Below, piece after piece: positions 26,286 through 36,224 of a stretch of DNA of 64,000 nucleotides. Position 1 is the stretch's first letter. Every line of letters starts with the position of its first letter. The DNA lies in NCBI GenBank assembly GCA_041918175.1, contig JAYRWE010000120.1:6248-70247 (forward strand), read 5' to 3'. A program made the translations under genes and the position numbers. Below the pieces are notes generated by a model. The model was not told where the DNA came from and searched no databases. It saw only the letters and a program-made list of their open reading frames with translations. The stretch is from JABWAN01 sp041918175 (GTDB lineage: Bacteria; Zhuqueibacterota; Zhuqueibacteria; Zhuqueibacterales; Zhuqueibacteraceae).

Positions 26286-28727
26286 ATGTTCAAAAATTAC
26301 CTCAAAATCGCCGCCCGCAACTTGCTCAAGCACAAAGTCTATTCGCTAATCAATGTGCTCGGCCTCGCCATCGGCATGGCGTGCTGCATTCTCATTCTGC
26401 TCTATGTGCAACACGAGTTGAGCTACGATCGCCATCACGAAAAAGCGGATCAAATTTACCGCGTCGCGGCGGATTTGAAATTCGGCGGCAATCACTTTCA
26501 GCTTGCGGTGGCGCCGGCGCCGCTGGCGGAAACGCTGGTGCGCGATTTTCCGGAAGTCATGGCCGCAGCGCGCTTTCGCGATTACGGCAGCGCGTTGGTC
26601 AAAAAATCCGGCGAGCAAAATTTTAAAGAAGAGCGCGTGATCTTTGCCGACAACGCCGTCTTTGATATTTTCACCATCCCCATGCTCGCAGGCGATCCCA
26701 AGACCGCGCTCCTCGCGCCGAATACGCTCGTCATCAATCAATCCACCGCCCAAAAATATTTTGGCAAGTCCGATCCTCTCGGCCAAACGCTGATCTTCGA
26801 TCACACCGAGGCCTACAAAATTACCGGCGTGATTGCCGACATGCCGGAGAACAGCCATTTTCATTTCGATCTCATGGCCTCGCTCGCCGGCTCGGAGGAA
26901 GGCAAGAGTGACATGTGGGGCGGCAATAATTTCGCGACCTATCTTTTGCTCAAGTCCGGCGCCGATCCCGCGGCTCTGCAAGCAAAGTTTCCCGCGATGA
27001 TCGAAAAGTATCTCGGGCCGCAAGTGCAACAGTTGCTTGGCTCCACCATGGCAGAGTTGCGCAAGAGCGGCAATTACGCCAACTATTATTTGCAACCGTT
27101 GCGCGACATTCATTTGCACTCGGATTTGAGCGTGGAGTTGGAGCCGAACGGCAACATCAAATACGTTTACATTTTTTCGGCGATTGCGTTTTTTATTTTG
27201 CTCATCGCCTGCATCAATTTCATGAACCTCGCCACCGCGCGTTCCGCCAATCGCGCCAAAGAAGTCGGCATCCGCAAAGTCGTCGGCTCGTATCGCCGCC
27301 AACTTGTCGGGCAATTTCTCGCCGAATCGCTTTTCCTCAGCGTCATCGCGCTGGCGTTGGCGCTGGTGTTGGTGGAATTGATTCTGCCCGCCTTCAATCA
27401 CCTCGCGGAAAAATCTCTGCAAACTTTTTACTTCGGCAATTGGCCGCTGCTCGTCGCGCTCCTCGGCATTACGCTGCTGGTAGGCGTGATCGCCGGCAGC
27501 TATCCCGCTTTCCTGCTGTCTTCGTTCAAGCCGGTGAGCGTTTTGAAAAGCGCCAAGTTCGCGGGCGCCAGATCGAGCCGGTTGCGCAGCGTGTTGGTGG
27601 TGTTTCAATTCGCGGCCTCGGTGATTTTGATCGTGGGCACGCTCATCATCAAAGAGCAGTTGCACTACATTCAAAGCAAAAGCCTCGGGTTCAATAAAGA
27701 GCAAGTGCTCGTGCTGCACGATGCGTATGCGCTGCAAGAAAAGTTGGAAGCATTCAAAAACGAGGCGTTGCGCAATTCGAGCATTGTGAGCGCCACGGTG
27801 AGCGGCTATTTGCCGGTGAGCTCCAATCGCAGCGACACGAACTTTTGGCCGGAAGGCCAGAACGCGGGCGATCATTCGGTTTCGATGCAAATTTGGACTG
27901 CGGATTACGGGTACATTGAAACGATGGGCATGGAAATCGTTGCGGGCCGGAATTTTTCCGAATCCTTAGGCGCCGATTCTTCGGGAATCATTCTCAATGA
28001 GAGAGCCGCCAAAATGTTCGGCTTTGACGATCCTCTCGGCAAGAGAATCAACACGTGGACCTACACGTCCGGCGTGGGCATCGATCGCAACCGCACGATT
28101 CCATACACGGTGGTCGGCGTGGTCAAAGATTTTCACTTCGCTTCTTTGAAGGAAAACATCGGCGCGTTGGGCTTGCGTTTGGGCCGCTCCCGCGGTTTGA
28201 TCTCATTCCGCTTCAAAGCGAACGAGACCGCAGCGGTGCTTGCCTTTTTGGAAACTAAATGGAAAGCGTTTGCGCCGGATCAGCCGTTTGCCTATTCGTT
28301 TCTCGACGAACGTTTCCGCAACATGTATCGCAGCGAGCAGAAAGTCGGCGAGATTTTCAGCGTCTTTGCCGGTCTCGCGATTTTCACGGCGTGTTTGGGA
28401 TTGTTCGGCCTGGCTTCTTTCATGGCCGAGCAACGCACCAAAGAAGTCGGCATTCGCAAAGTGTTGGGCGCCACTGTGATGAACGTCACGACTTTGCTCT
28501 CCAAAGACTTTATCAAGCTCGTGGTGCTTGCCAACCTCATGGCGTGGCCCGCGGCGTGGTTTATCATGAATCGCTGGCTGCAGGACTTCGCGTATCGTAT
28601 CAACATCGGCTGGTGGGTGTTCGCCCTCGCGGGCGGCGCGGCGCTGTTCATCGCGCTCGCAACCGTGAGCATGCAAGCGCTCAAAGCCGCGCTGGCGAAT
28701 CCAGTGGAAGCGCTGCGATACGAGTAG
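26286..28727 (+). CDS. Permease P4: duplicated FtsX/MacB-type ABC permease
   Basis: 813 aa from ATG 26286, aligned with the FKNYLKIAARNL start of its paralogues; the in-frame ATG at 26238 lies in repeat sequence. Loop 1 RAKEVGIRKVVGS, loop 2 RTKEVGIRKVLGA, PCD2 VVKDFHFASLKENIG, end NPVEALRYE. Its N-terminal region (HHEKADQIYRV) and ATARSANRA after span 2 make it the closest visible relative of P15, which is 26 kb away. No good Shine-Dalgarno is visible. Confidence 0.92.
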   Translation: MFKNYLKIAARNLLKHKVYSLINVLGLAIGMACCILILLYVQHELSYDRHHEKADQIYRVAADLKFGGNHFQLAVAPAPLAETLVRDFPEVMAAARFRDYGSALVKKSGEQNFKEERVIFADNAVFDIFTIPMLAGDPKTALLAPNTLVINQSTAQKYFGKSDPLGQTLIFDHTEAYKITGVIADMPENSHFHFDLMASLAGSEEGKSDMWGGNNFATYLLLKSGADPAALQAKFPAMIEKYLGPQVQQLLGSTMAELRKSGNYANYYLQPLRDIHLHSDLSVELEPNGNIKYVYIFSAIAFFILLIACINFMNLATARSANRAKEVGIRKVVGSYRRQLVGQFLAESLFLSVIALALALVLVELILPAFNHLAEKSLQTFYFGNWPLLVALLGITLLVGVIAGSYPAFLLSSFKPVSVLKSAKFAGARSSRLRSVLVVFQFAASVILIVGTLIIKEQLHYIQSKSLGFNKEQVLVLHDAYALQEKLEAFKNEALRNSSIVSATVSGYLPVSSNRSDTNFWPEGQNAGDHSVSMQIWTADYGYIETMGMEIVAGRNFSESLGADSSGIILNERAAKMFGFDDPLGKRINTWTYTSGVGIDRNRTIPYTVVGVVKDFHFASLKENIGALGLRLGRSRGLISFRFKANETAAVLAFLETKWKAFAPDQPFAYSFLDERFRNMYRSEQKVGEIFSVFAGLAIFTACLGLFGLASFMAEQRTKEVGIRKVLGATVMNVTTLLSKDFIKLVVLANLMAWPAAWFIMNRWLQDFAYRINIGWWVFALAGGAALFIALATVSMQALKAALANPVEALRYE

Positions 28728-28783
28728 GGCAAGAAGCCGAGTAGCCAACAAAGACAAAGAGCCAAGCAACGAGCAAACCCATT
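28728..28783 (+). repeat. Spacer of type A
   Basis: Between P4 and P5: GGCAAGAAGCC start, then AGCCAA words and AGCAACGAGCAA. No terminator-like stem. Confidence 0.55.
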
Positions 28784-31189
28784 ATGCTTAAAAACTACCT
28801 TAAAATTGCCGCCCGCAATTTGTTGCGTCACAAAGCGTATTCGTTCATCAATCTCGCCGGGCTTGCGCTCGGCATGACGTGCGCGTTTTTGATTGTGCTC
28901 TATGTGCGCGACGAGTTGCGCTATGATCAGTTTCATGCAAATGCCGAGCGCATCTATCGCATCGCGTGGATCAATGAGCATCCGCAAACGCGCACGCCAC
29001 ATCCGATGGCGTTGGCAATGGCGCGCGACCTTCCCGAAGTGGAAAACGCCGTGAGCCTTTCTCCGCTCTGGGGGCCGGGGTTGACGCGACGCATTTTTTC
29101 TATCCGCCACGCCGACAAACGTTTTGATGAAACCAATGCGCTCTCAGTGGACACGACGTTCTTCAACGTGTTTGCTTTTCCGTTTGTGGCCGGCGATCCG
29201 CGCACCGCATTGCGCGAACCGTTTGCCATCATTCTCAGCGAGCGCGCTGCGGAAAAATATTTCGGCGCAGAAGAAGCCCTCGGCAAAACGCTGCGCATTG
29301 ACAACGAAATTGATCTCAAAGTCACCGGCGTGGTGAAGAACGTACCCGCGCAGTCGCATTTTCATTTTGATTTTCTCGTGTCCTACGCGCTCCTGAAGCA
29401 GCGCGACAACAGCAGTTATTACACCTGGGCTGACTTCGGCCATTACAATTACATTTTACTCAAGCCCGGCGCGGACCCCCAAGCCGTTGCTGCGAAAATT
29501 CCGCATTGGATTGGCCCCTATCTCGATTGGCCCGAAGCGGATTTGGCGGAATTGCGCGCAGGCGGCGTTCGCTTTGAGTTGCAGCCGGTAACCGATATTC
29601 ATCTGCGTTCGCACCTCAAGTGGGAGTTGGAGCCGAACAGCGACATTGCCTATGTCTATCTCTTCTCCGCCATTGCCATTTTCATTTTACTGATAGCGGG
29701 CATCAACTTCATGAACCTCGCCACGGCGCGTTCCGCCACGCGCGCGAAGGAGGTGGGCATGCGCAAAGTGCTCGGCGCAGTGCGCGGCCAGCTCATTGGG
29801 CAATTTCTTGGCGAAGCCTTGCTGCTGAGTTTCGGCGCACTGGCGTTGGCGATTGCACTCGTTGAAGTGTTGCTGCCGGTATTCAATCTGCTCAGCGGCA
29901 AAAATTTGGCGCTGCAATATTTCGAAGAGCCGCAACTCTTGCTCGGCATGTGCGGTCTCGCATTGTTTCTCGGCGTTTTTGCCGGCAGTTATCCCGCATT
30001 CTTTCTCTCGGCCTATCAACCCGCCAAGACCCTCAAAGGTGAAATCAAACGCGGCCAACGCAGCGTGCGTTTTCGCCGTGTGCTCGTGGTGACGCAGTTC
30101 GCGTTCTCTATCGCTCTCATTGCCGGCACCGGCATCGTGGCGACGCAATTGAATTTTTTGCGGGCGCAAAAACTCGGCTTTGCCAAGGAGCAAATCGCCG
30201 TGCTGCGCATGAAAGCGCGCGCGCTGCGTTTGCAGTATCAAACCGTGAAAGAGGAATTGTTGCGTTTGCCCGGCGTCGTTTCCGTGGCCGCGGTTTCAAA
30301 TGTTCCCGGCAGTCGCTTTAACGGCAACCCGATTCAATGGCGCACGGAGGAAGATCAAGACGTGGCCCAAATGCGCGTGGACTACGATTTCTTCCGCACG
30401 CTCGATATTCCGCTCGCCGCGGGCCGGCCGTTTCAGCGCGAAATGACAACGGATGCGGACTCGGCTTTTATTCTTAATGAAACCGCGGCGCGACTTTATA
30501 ATTGGGACAACGCGGTCGGGCAACGGATTACGTGGTTTGACGATGACCATACGCGGCGCGGCACGATCATCGGCGTGGTGCGCGATTTTCATTTTCAATC
30601 ATTGCACACGCGCATCGAGCCGCTCATTATAAATATCGGGCAGAGCCGCGCGTTCAATTATTTTTTGGTGAAATTGGAGAGCGACAATCTTGCCGCCACA
30701 ATGCAAAGCCTCGCACCGGTGTGGAAAAAGTTCGATCCGGAGTTTGATTTCGAATACTCCTTTCTTGAAGCAGACTTCGATCAGCTCTATCGCGCGGAGG
30801 CGCGCATTCAAACGCTGTTCGGTTATTTCACCGCGCTCGCCATTTTCATTGCCTGCCTCGGCTTGTACGGCCTCGCGGCTTTCACCACGCAACAACGCAC
30901 GAAAGAAATCGGCGTGCGTAAAGTGCTCGGCGCCTCGGTGGCAAGTGTGGTCGGCATGCTCTCGCAGGATTTCATCAAGCTGGTTGTGCTCGCGAATCTG
31001 TTTGCGTGGCCCGCGGCTTATTGCGCGATGAGCTTGTGGCTGCAAGATTTTGCGTATCGCGTTCCCATCAACTGGGCCGTGTTCGTGCTCGCCGGTCTCG
31101 GCGCGTTGGTTATCGCGCTGCTCACCGTGAGCACACAAGCTTTCAAGGCCGCCACGACGAATCCCGTCGAGGCGTTGCGTTGCGAATAA
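28784..31189 (+). CDS. Permease P5: duplicated FtsX/MacB-type ABC permease
   Basis: 801 aa. Span 2 runs into AGINFMNLATARSATRAKEV (Ala-Gly where most paralogues have Ala-Cys), loop 1 RAKEVGMRKVLGA, loop 2 RTKEIGVRKVLGA, PCD2 VVRDFHFQSLHTRIEPL. The tail is NPVEALRCE, one change from the consensus. The start has no clear Shine-Dalgarno (ACCCATT before ATG), so translation may depend on coupling or leaderless-like initiation. Confidence 0.92.
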   Translation: MLKNYLKIAARNLLRHKAYSFINLAGLALGMTCAFLIVLYVRDELRYDQFHANAERIYRIAWINEHPQTRTPHPMALAMARDLPEVENAVSLSPLWGPGLTRRIFSIRHADKRFDETNALSVDTTFFNVFAFPFVAGDPRTALREPFAIILSERAAEKYFGAEEALGKTLRIDNEIDLKVTGVVKNVPAQSHFHFDFLVSYALLKQRDNSSYYTWADFGHYNYILLKPGADPQAVAAKIPHWIGPYLDWPEADLAELRAGGVRFELQPVTDIHLRSHLKWELEPNSDIAYVYLFSAIAIFILLIAGINFMNLATARSATRAKEVGMRKVLGAVRGQLIGQFLGEALLLSFGALALAIALVEVLLPVFNLLSGKNLALQYFEEPQLLLGMCGLALFLGVFAGSYPAFFLSAYQPAKTLKGEIKRGQRSVRFRRVLVVTQFAFSIALIAGTGIVATQLNFLRAQKLGFAKEQIAVLRMKARALRLQYQTVKEELLRLPGVVSVAAVSNVPGSRFNGNPIQWRTEEDQDVAQMRVDYDFFRTLDIPLAAGRPFQREMTTDADSAFILNETAARLYNWDNAVGQRITWFDDDHTRRGTIIGVVRDFHFQSLHTRIEPLIINIGQSRAFNYFLVKLESDNLAATMQSLAPVWKKFDPEFDFEYSFLEADFDQLYRAEARIQTLFGYFTALAIFIACLGLYGLAAFTTQQRTKEIGVRKVLGASVASVVGMLSQDFIKLVVLANLFAWPAAYCAMSLWLQDFAYRVPINWAVFVLAGLGALVIALLTVSTQAFKAATTNPVEALRCE

Positions 31190-31241
31190 GGCAAAGAGCC
31201 AAAAGAGATAAAAAGGATAAAGAGCCAAGTAACCAACAACC
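31190..31241 (+). repeat. Spacer of type A
   Basis: Between P5 and P6: GGCAAAGAGCCAAAAGAG, AAAGGATAAAGAGCC, then AACCAACAACC directly before ATG. Confidence 0.6.
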
Positions 31242-33671
31242 ATGCTCAAAAACTATCTCAAAATCGCGCTGCGCAATCTTTTGCGCCAAAAACTCTATGC
31301 GTTCATCAATATCTTCGGCCTCGCGCTGGGCGTCGCGTGTTGTTTGTTGATTTTGCTGTTTGTCGAGCACGAATGGTCGTTCGACAAATTTCATGCGAAG
31401 GCGGAGCGGCTTTATCGCGCGGTGCTCGTCGAGCGCAAAGCCGACGGCGCGATCGAGCAGATGTCATATCAACCGTTGCCGCTCGGCTCGACGCTCGCCG
31501 CGGAGTATCCGGAGATCGAACAAACCATTCGCATCTTCACCGGCGGCGGCGCGGTCTCGTATGGCGACAAACATTTTTCGGAACGCTTCATTTTTACCGA
31601 CCCGGCCTTCTTTGAAGTTTTCAACTTTCCATTGTTGAAGGGCGATCCCGCCAATGCGCTCGCGGATCCCAACGCCGTCGTCATCACGCGCCGCATCGCG
31701 GAAAAATATTTCGGCGCGGAAGATCCCATCGGCAAGTCGCTCATCACCAAAAATTGGCGCGGGCAAGTTGACGTGGTCGTTGCCGGCGTCGCGGAAAATC
31801 CGCCGGACAATTCGAGCATTCAATTCGACTTTGCGCTGCACATTACGAAGTTTCCGCAGTATGAGCGCAACCTCACGCGCTGGACCAATTTCAACGGCTC
31901 GGTTTACGTGTTGTTGAAAGAAGGCGCGGAGAGCAAAACCCTCGCAAGCAAGTTCGCGCCGTTCGTCACCAAATATTGGGGCGACATGCGCCAACGCAAT
32001 CAAGAACGCGGCACGATGGCAAAAGGCGACAACGCTTTGCAATTGCGCTTGCAGCCGATGACGGCGATGCATCTCGACACTTCCGTCGGCAGCTCGCACG
32101 AGCGCGTGAGCAATCCCATGTACGCGATGATGCTCGCCGGCATCGCAATTCTGGTGCTCGCGATTGCGTGCATCAATTTCATCACGCTCACGCTGGGCCG
32201 CTCCACGAGCCGCAGCCGCGAAGTCGGCATGCGCAAAGTGCTCGGCGCGTTTCGCCAACAACTCGTGCGGCAATTTGGCGGCGAAGCTTTGCTGTTGAGC
32301 ACGCTGGCTTTTGTTTTGGGCTTGATGCTGGCGGAATTATTTCTGCCGGTGTTCAAACAATTCACGCAAAAAGATTTGTCGTTGCAACAACTCTCCGGCG
32401 GCTGGGCGCTGTTTGCCATGCTCGGCTTGCTGCCGCTCATCGGCTTGCTCGCCGGCGGCTATCCCGCGGCATTCATCTCGCGCTTTCAACCGGCAACGGT
32501 TTTGAAAGGCACGCTCAAGCTGCGGCAGAAAAGTTTTTTCACACGCACGCTCGTGGTCTTCCAATTCGGCCTCGCGATTTTTCTCATCGTGTGCGCCATC
32601 TTCATTGCACGGCAACAGCAGTTTATTGCCGCGCGCAATCTCGGTTATAATCCCGAACACGTCATCGCGATCAATAGCTTTGGCGGCGCGAGCCGTGACG
32701 GCGGCGCGAAGATGTTGCGCCTGCGCGAAGCGCTCAATGCTCATCCGCAGCAAGTGTTGACCATCACCGGCACGAGTGCGGCGTTCAACAAGGGTTGGGA
32801 TTTGAACGGCTTCACGCACGAAGGCGTGGAGCGTACGGCGTTCATCTTCGGCGTGGATTATGATTATCTCGACATGCTCGGCATTCAATTGCTCGAAGGC
32901 CGAAACTTTTCGCGCGAGCTGCAAAGCGATTTGATGAATTCTGTAATCGTCAACGAAGCGTTAGTAAAGGAATTTGGCTGGCAGGAGCCGGTGCTCGGTC
33001 GCCGGCTTTCCGGTTGGAACGATGAAAAGATTCCCGGCGGCCCGGTGGTGATCGGCGTGGTGAAGGATTATCATTTTCTCTCGCTGCATCAGCGCATTCA
33101 ACCCGCGGTGCTGCTGATGGATCCGGAGTTCGGCATCAACGACATTCTCGTGCGCGTGAGTTCGAGCAACATTCCCGCGACGATCAAGTTGCTCGAAGAA
33201 AAATGGCGCATGGTCGCGCCGAACACGCCGTTCGATTTCACGTTTGTGAACGAAGACATTCAGCGCCAATATGAAACCGATTTACGCTGGCAGAAAATTA
33301 TTTCATACAGCACCGCGTTTGCCGTGCTGCTCGCGTGCCTCGGCTTGTTCGGCTTGGCCACGCTTGCCGCCACGAGCCGCACGAAAGAAATCGGCATTCG
33401 CAAAGTGCTCGGCGCCTCGGTCGCGCGCGTCGTCACACTGCTCTCGCGCGAGTTTGCGATTCTCGTCGTGCTCGCCAATGTCATCGCGTGGCCGCTTGCT
33501 TATTTGGTGATGAACAAGGTTTTGCAAAACTACGCGTATCGCATTGAGATCAGTTGGTGGGTGTTCGCGCTCGCGGGCGGCGTGACGTTGTTTATCGCGC
33601 TGCTCACCGTGAGCACGCAAGCCATCAAAGCCGCGCTCGCGAATCCGGTGGAGGCTTTGCGGTACGAATAA
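31242..33671 (+). CDS. Permease P6: FtsX/MacB-type permease (P6/P11 type)
   Basis: 809 aa, same plan as P2. It shares with P11 a distinct sequence type: FGLALGVACC in span 1, CINFITLTLGRSTSRS after span 2, loop 1 RSREVGMRKVLGA, and FGGEALLLS at span 3. Loop 2 is SRTKEIGIRKVLGA and PCD2 has VVKDYHFLSLHQRIQPAV. End NPVEALRYE. No Shine-Dalgarno is evident in the AACCAACAACC leader. Confidence 0.92.
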   Translation: MLKNYLKIALRNLLRQKLYAFINIFGLALGVACCLLILLFVEHEWSFDKFHAKAERLYRAVLVERKADGAIEQMSYQPLPLGSTLAAEYPEIEQTIRIFTGGGAVSYGDKHFSERFIFTDPAFFEVFNFPLLKGDPANALADPNAVVITRRIAEKYFGAEDPIGKSLITKNWRGQVDVVVAGVAENPPDNSSIQFDFALHITKFPQYERNLTRWTNFNGSVYVLLKEGAESKTLASKFAPFVTKYWGDMRQRNQERGTMAKGDNALQLRLQPMTAMHLDTSVGSSHERVSNPMYAMMLAGIAILVLAIACINFITLTLGRSTSRSREVGMRKVLGAFRQQLVRQFGGEALLLSTLAFVLGLMLAELFLPVFKQFTQKDLSLQQLSGGWALFAMLGLLPLIGLLAGGYPAAFISRFQPATVLKGTLKLRQKSFFTRTLVVFQFGLAIFLIVCAIFIARQQQFIAARNLGYNPEHVIAINSFGGASRDGGAKMLRLREALNAHPQQVLTITGTSAAFNKGWDLNGFTHEGVERTAFIFGVDYDYLDMLGIQLLEGRNFSRELQSDLMNSVIVNEALVKEFGWQEPVLGRRLSGWNDEKIPGGPVVIGVVKDYHFLSLHQRIQPAVLLMDPEFGINDILVRVSSSNIPATIKLLEEKWRMVAPNTPFDFTFVNEDIQRQYETDLRWQKIISYSTAFAVLLACLGLFGLATLAATSRTKEIGIRKVLGASVARVVTLLSREFAILVVLANVIAWPLAYLVMNKVLQNYAYRIEISWWVFALAGGVTLFIALLTVSTQAIKAALANPVEALRYE

Positions 33672-33741
33672 GGTAAGGAGCCAAGTAGCCAACAAAGAAA
33701 AAGTGCCAAGCAACCAGCAACCAGGAACCAGGAACCAGACC
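33672..33741 (+). repeat. Spacer of type A with tandem AACCAGG words
   Basis: Between P6 and P7. Begins GGTAAGGAGCCAAGTAGCC and ends in four near-tandem 7-nt words (AACCAGC, AACCAGG, AACCAGG, AACCAGA); an AGGAA inside them lies where a Shine-Dalgarno would be. Confidence 0.65.
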
Positions 33742-36186
33742 ATGTTCAAAAACTACTTCACCACCGCGCTGCGCAACCTGCAGCGGCGCAAAGGATATTC
33801 GTTCATCAACATCGCGGGGCTTACGTTCGGGCTGGCGTGTTGCTTGATCATTTTTCAGTACGTGGCGTTTGAATATAGCTTCGACGATTTCAACCCGAAC
33901 ACCGCGCAGCTTTATCGCGTCACGCAAACGAATATCAAAGGCGGCGGCGAGCCGCAACGTTCGGCGTTGTGCGGCTACGGCATGGGGCCCGCGTTGGCGC
34001 AAGGCGTGCCCGAAGTCACGCGCTTTGCGCGCATTCATCCGGACTATTCTAATCCGGTGATTGCGAATGCCGCGGAGCCGGAAAAAGTTTTTAAAGAAGA
34101 GCGCGTGTTTTATGCTGATGCGGCCTTTCTGCACATGTTTTCGTATCCGCTGATGATGGGCGACGCCACGCAAGCGCTCACGGCGCCGAACACGATGCTC
34201 ATCTCCGCAACCGCAGCGCGCAAATATTTCGGCGAAGAAAATCCGCTCGGCAAAGCGCTCAACGTCAACGGCTGGATCGACGGCGCGTTCAACGTCAACG
34301 GTGTTTTCCGCGACGTGCCCGCCAACTCGCATCTGCAATTTGATTTTCTGCTTTCCGTGCCGGACTTGCTGGAAAAGAGCGCCTACAAAGATCCCAAACA
34401 CGAGTGGACGTGGAGCAACTTCACGACCTATGTTCAACTTCGCGGCGATGCCAACGTAGCCGCGGTCGAGCAGAAATTCACGGAAATTCTTTTGCGCCAT
34501 CGCGGCGAAGATTATAAACGCACGAACACGCAGGCGAGTTTGCGCGCGCAACCGCTGAACGAGATTCATCTCAATGATGCGGTGATCGCGCCGAAGGCCG
34601 TGCAGGGCAATCGCCGCACGGTTTACTTTTTTATCATCATCGCCCTCATCACGCTCGTCATTGCGCTGGTGAATTACGTCAATCTCGCCACCGCGCGTTC
34701 GCTTGATCGCAGCCGCGAAGTCGGCGTGCGCAAAGCCGTGGGCGCGCAACGCCAACAACTCGTCACGCAATTTTTGTTCGAATCGGCGCTCACCAATTTC
34801 GCGGCCTTTGTGTTGGCGCTCGTGCTCGTGGAAATTTTGCGGCCGTTTATCAATCATCTCGCCGGTGTGCAGCTTACGGATTGGGCGTGGGCGAATCCAA
34901 CATTATGGATCGCGGCCTTCGCAATGTTTTGCGTCGGCACTTTACTCGCCGGTTTATATCCCGCGTTTGCGCTTTCTTCATTCAAGCCGGTATCGGTGTT
35001 GAAGGCAAAGGCTGGTTCGACTGCAACGCGGCTGTGGTTGCGGCAAGGACTGGTCTTGTTGCAGTTCGCGGCCTCGGTCGGTTTATTGGCGGGAACCATT
35101 GTTGTGTATGCGCAGCTCGATCACATGCAAAACATGGAGCTCGGCATCGACTTGGAGCAAATCATCACTGTGCCCGGCCCACGCGTGCTCGCCGAGGGCG
35201 CGGAGAGCGAACAAGCCATTTCGCGTTTGCTCAATGAACTGCGCCAAGTTCCTGCGGTGCGGCACATCGCCACTTCGAGCGCGCTGCCCGGCAGCGGATT
35301 TAATTGGTACTCGTCGGATTTGCGCCGCGAAACCGCGGACCCGGCCAGCAACGTGTCCGGCGCGCTCGCATGGGTCGATTCGAGTTTTGCCGCGCTGTAC
35401 GGCCTCGAGTTGATCGCCGGCTCCGGCTTCAAAGGCATCTCCTCGAACACGCCGGAAGGCGAACCGCGCCCGGTGATTCTCAATGAAACCGCGGTCAAGG
35501 CTGTGGGCTTCGACACGCCCAGTGACGCGTTGCAACGATTGGTCACGTTGAGCGGCTCGAAGTTCAGAGTCGTCGGCGTGTATCGCGATTTCAGTTGGTC
35601 TTCGGCGCACGCGCCCATCGAGAACATGCTGTTCACGATTCGCGAGGTGGGCGGGCAACTCTCAATCAAACTGCGCACGGAAAATTTGCCGCAAACGCTG
35701 TCGGCCATCGAGCGCATTTATCGCACGCTCTTTCCCGGCAATCCTTTCAATTATAGTTTTATCGATGAAAAATTTGCCGAGCAATATCGCAACGATCGCC
35801 GCTTCGCCGCGCTGTTCAGCGTGTTCGCCGGACTCGCGATTCTGATTGCCTGCTTGGGACTCTTCGGGCTGGCGGCATTTGCCGCGGCGCAACGCACCAA
35901 AGAGATCGGCGTGCGCAAAGTGCTCGGCGCTTCGGTTGCGGGCATTGTCGCGCTGCTCTCCAAAGAGTTTGTCAAGTTGGTTTTGCTGGCGAACCTCATT
36001 GCGTGGCCGCTGGCCTATTTTGCGATGAACAACTGGCTGCGAGATTTCGCCTATCGCATCGAACTCGGCTGGTGGATGTTCGCATTATCCGGCGGCGTGG
36101 CTTTGCTGATTGCATTATTAACCGTGAGCACGCAAGCGATCAAAGCCGCGCTCACGAATCCGGTTGAAGCTTTGAGATACGAATAA
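33742..36186 (+). CDS. Permease P7: duplicated FtsX/MacB-type ABC permease
   Basis: 814 aa from ATG 33742; the in-frame ATG at 33703 would translate the spacer words. Distinctive: LVNYVNLATARSLDRS after span 2, loop 1 RSREVGVRKAVGA (Ala-Val for Val-Leu), loop 2 RTKEIGVRKVLGA, and PCD2 VYRDFSWSSAHAPIENM, the most altered version of the VVKDFHF motif in the main group. Span 1 is IAGLTFGLACCLIIF. End NPVEALRYE. Confidence 0.92.
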   Translation: MFKNYFTTALRNLQRRKGYSFINIAGLTFGLACCLIIFQYVAFEYSFDDFNPNTAQLYRVTQTNIKGGGEPQRSALCGYGMGPALAQGVPEVTRFARIHPDYSNPVIANAAEPEKVFKEERVFYADAAFLHMFSYPLMMGDATQALTAPNTMLISATAARKYFGEENPLGKALNVNGWIDGAFNVNGVFRDVPANSHLQFDFLLSVPDLLEKSAYKDPKHEWTWSNFTTYVQLRGDANVAAVEQKFTEILLRHRGEDYKRTNTQASLRAQPLNEIHLNDAVIAPKAVQGNRRTVYFFIIIALITLVIALVNYVNLATARSLDRSREVGVRKAVGAQRQQLVTQFLFESALTNFAAFVLALVLVEILRPFINHLAGVQLTDWAWANPTLWIAAFAMFCVGTLLAGLYPAFALSSFKPVSVLKAKAGSTATRLWLRQGLVLLQFAASVGLLAGTIVVYAQLDHMQNMELGIDLEQIITVPGPRVLAEGAESEQAISRLLNELRQVPAVRHIATSSALPGSGFNWYSSDLRRETADPASNVSGALAWVDSSFAALYGLELIAGSGFKGISSNTPEGEPRPVILNETAVKAVGFDTPSDALQRLVTLSGSKFRVVGVYRDFSWSSAHAPIENMLFTIREVGGQLSIKLRTENLPQTLSAIERIYRTLFPGNPFNYSFIDEKFAEQYRNDRRFAALFSVFAGLAILIACLGLFGLAAFAAAQRTKEIGVRKVLGASVAGIVALLSKEFVKLVLLANLIAWPLAYFAMNNWLRDFAYRIELGWWMFALSGGVALLIALLTVSTQAIKAALTNPVEALRYE

Positions 36187-36224
36187 GGCAAGGAGCCAAG
36201 CAACCAGCAACCAGGAACCAGAAC
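36187..36224 (+). repeat. Spacer of type A, shortest
   Basis: 38 nt between P7 and P8: GGCAAGGAGCCAAGC, then AACCAGC AACCAGG AACCAG, and ATG 3 nt on. It is essentially the minimal form of the spacer. Confidence 0.65.

Noticed and set aside
33672..33741. Tandem AACCAGG words considered as a CRISPR array
   Set aside because: Units are 7 nt without spacers of constant length, and no cas genes are present; they are degenerate spacer words.
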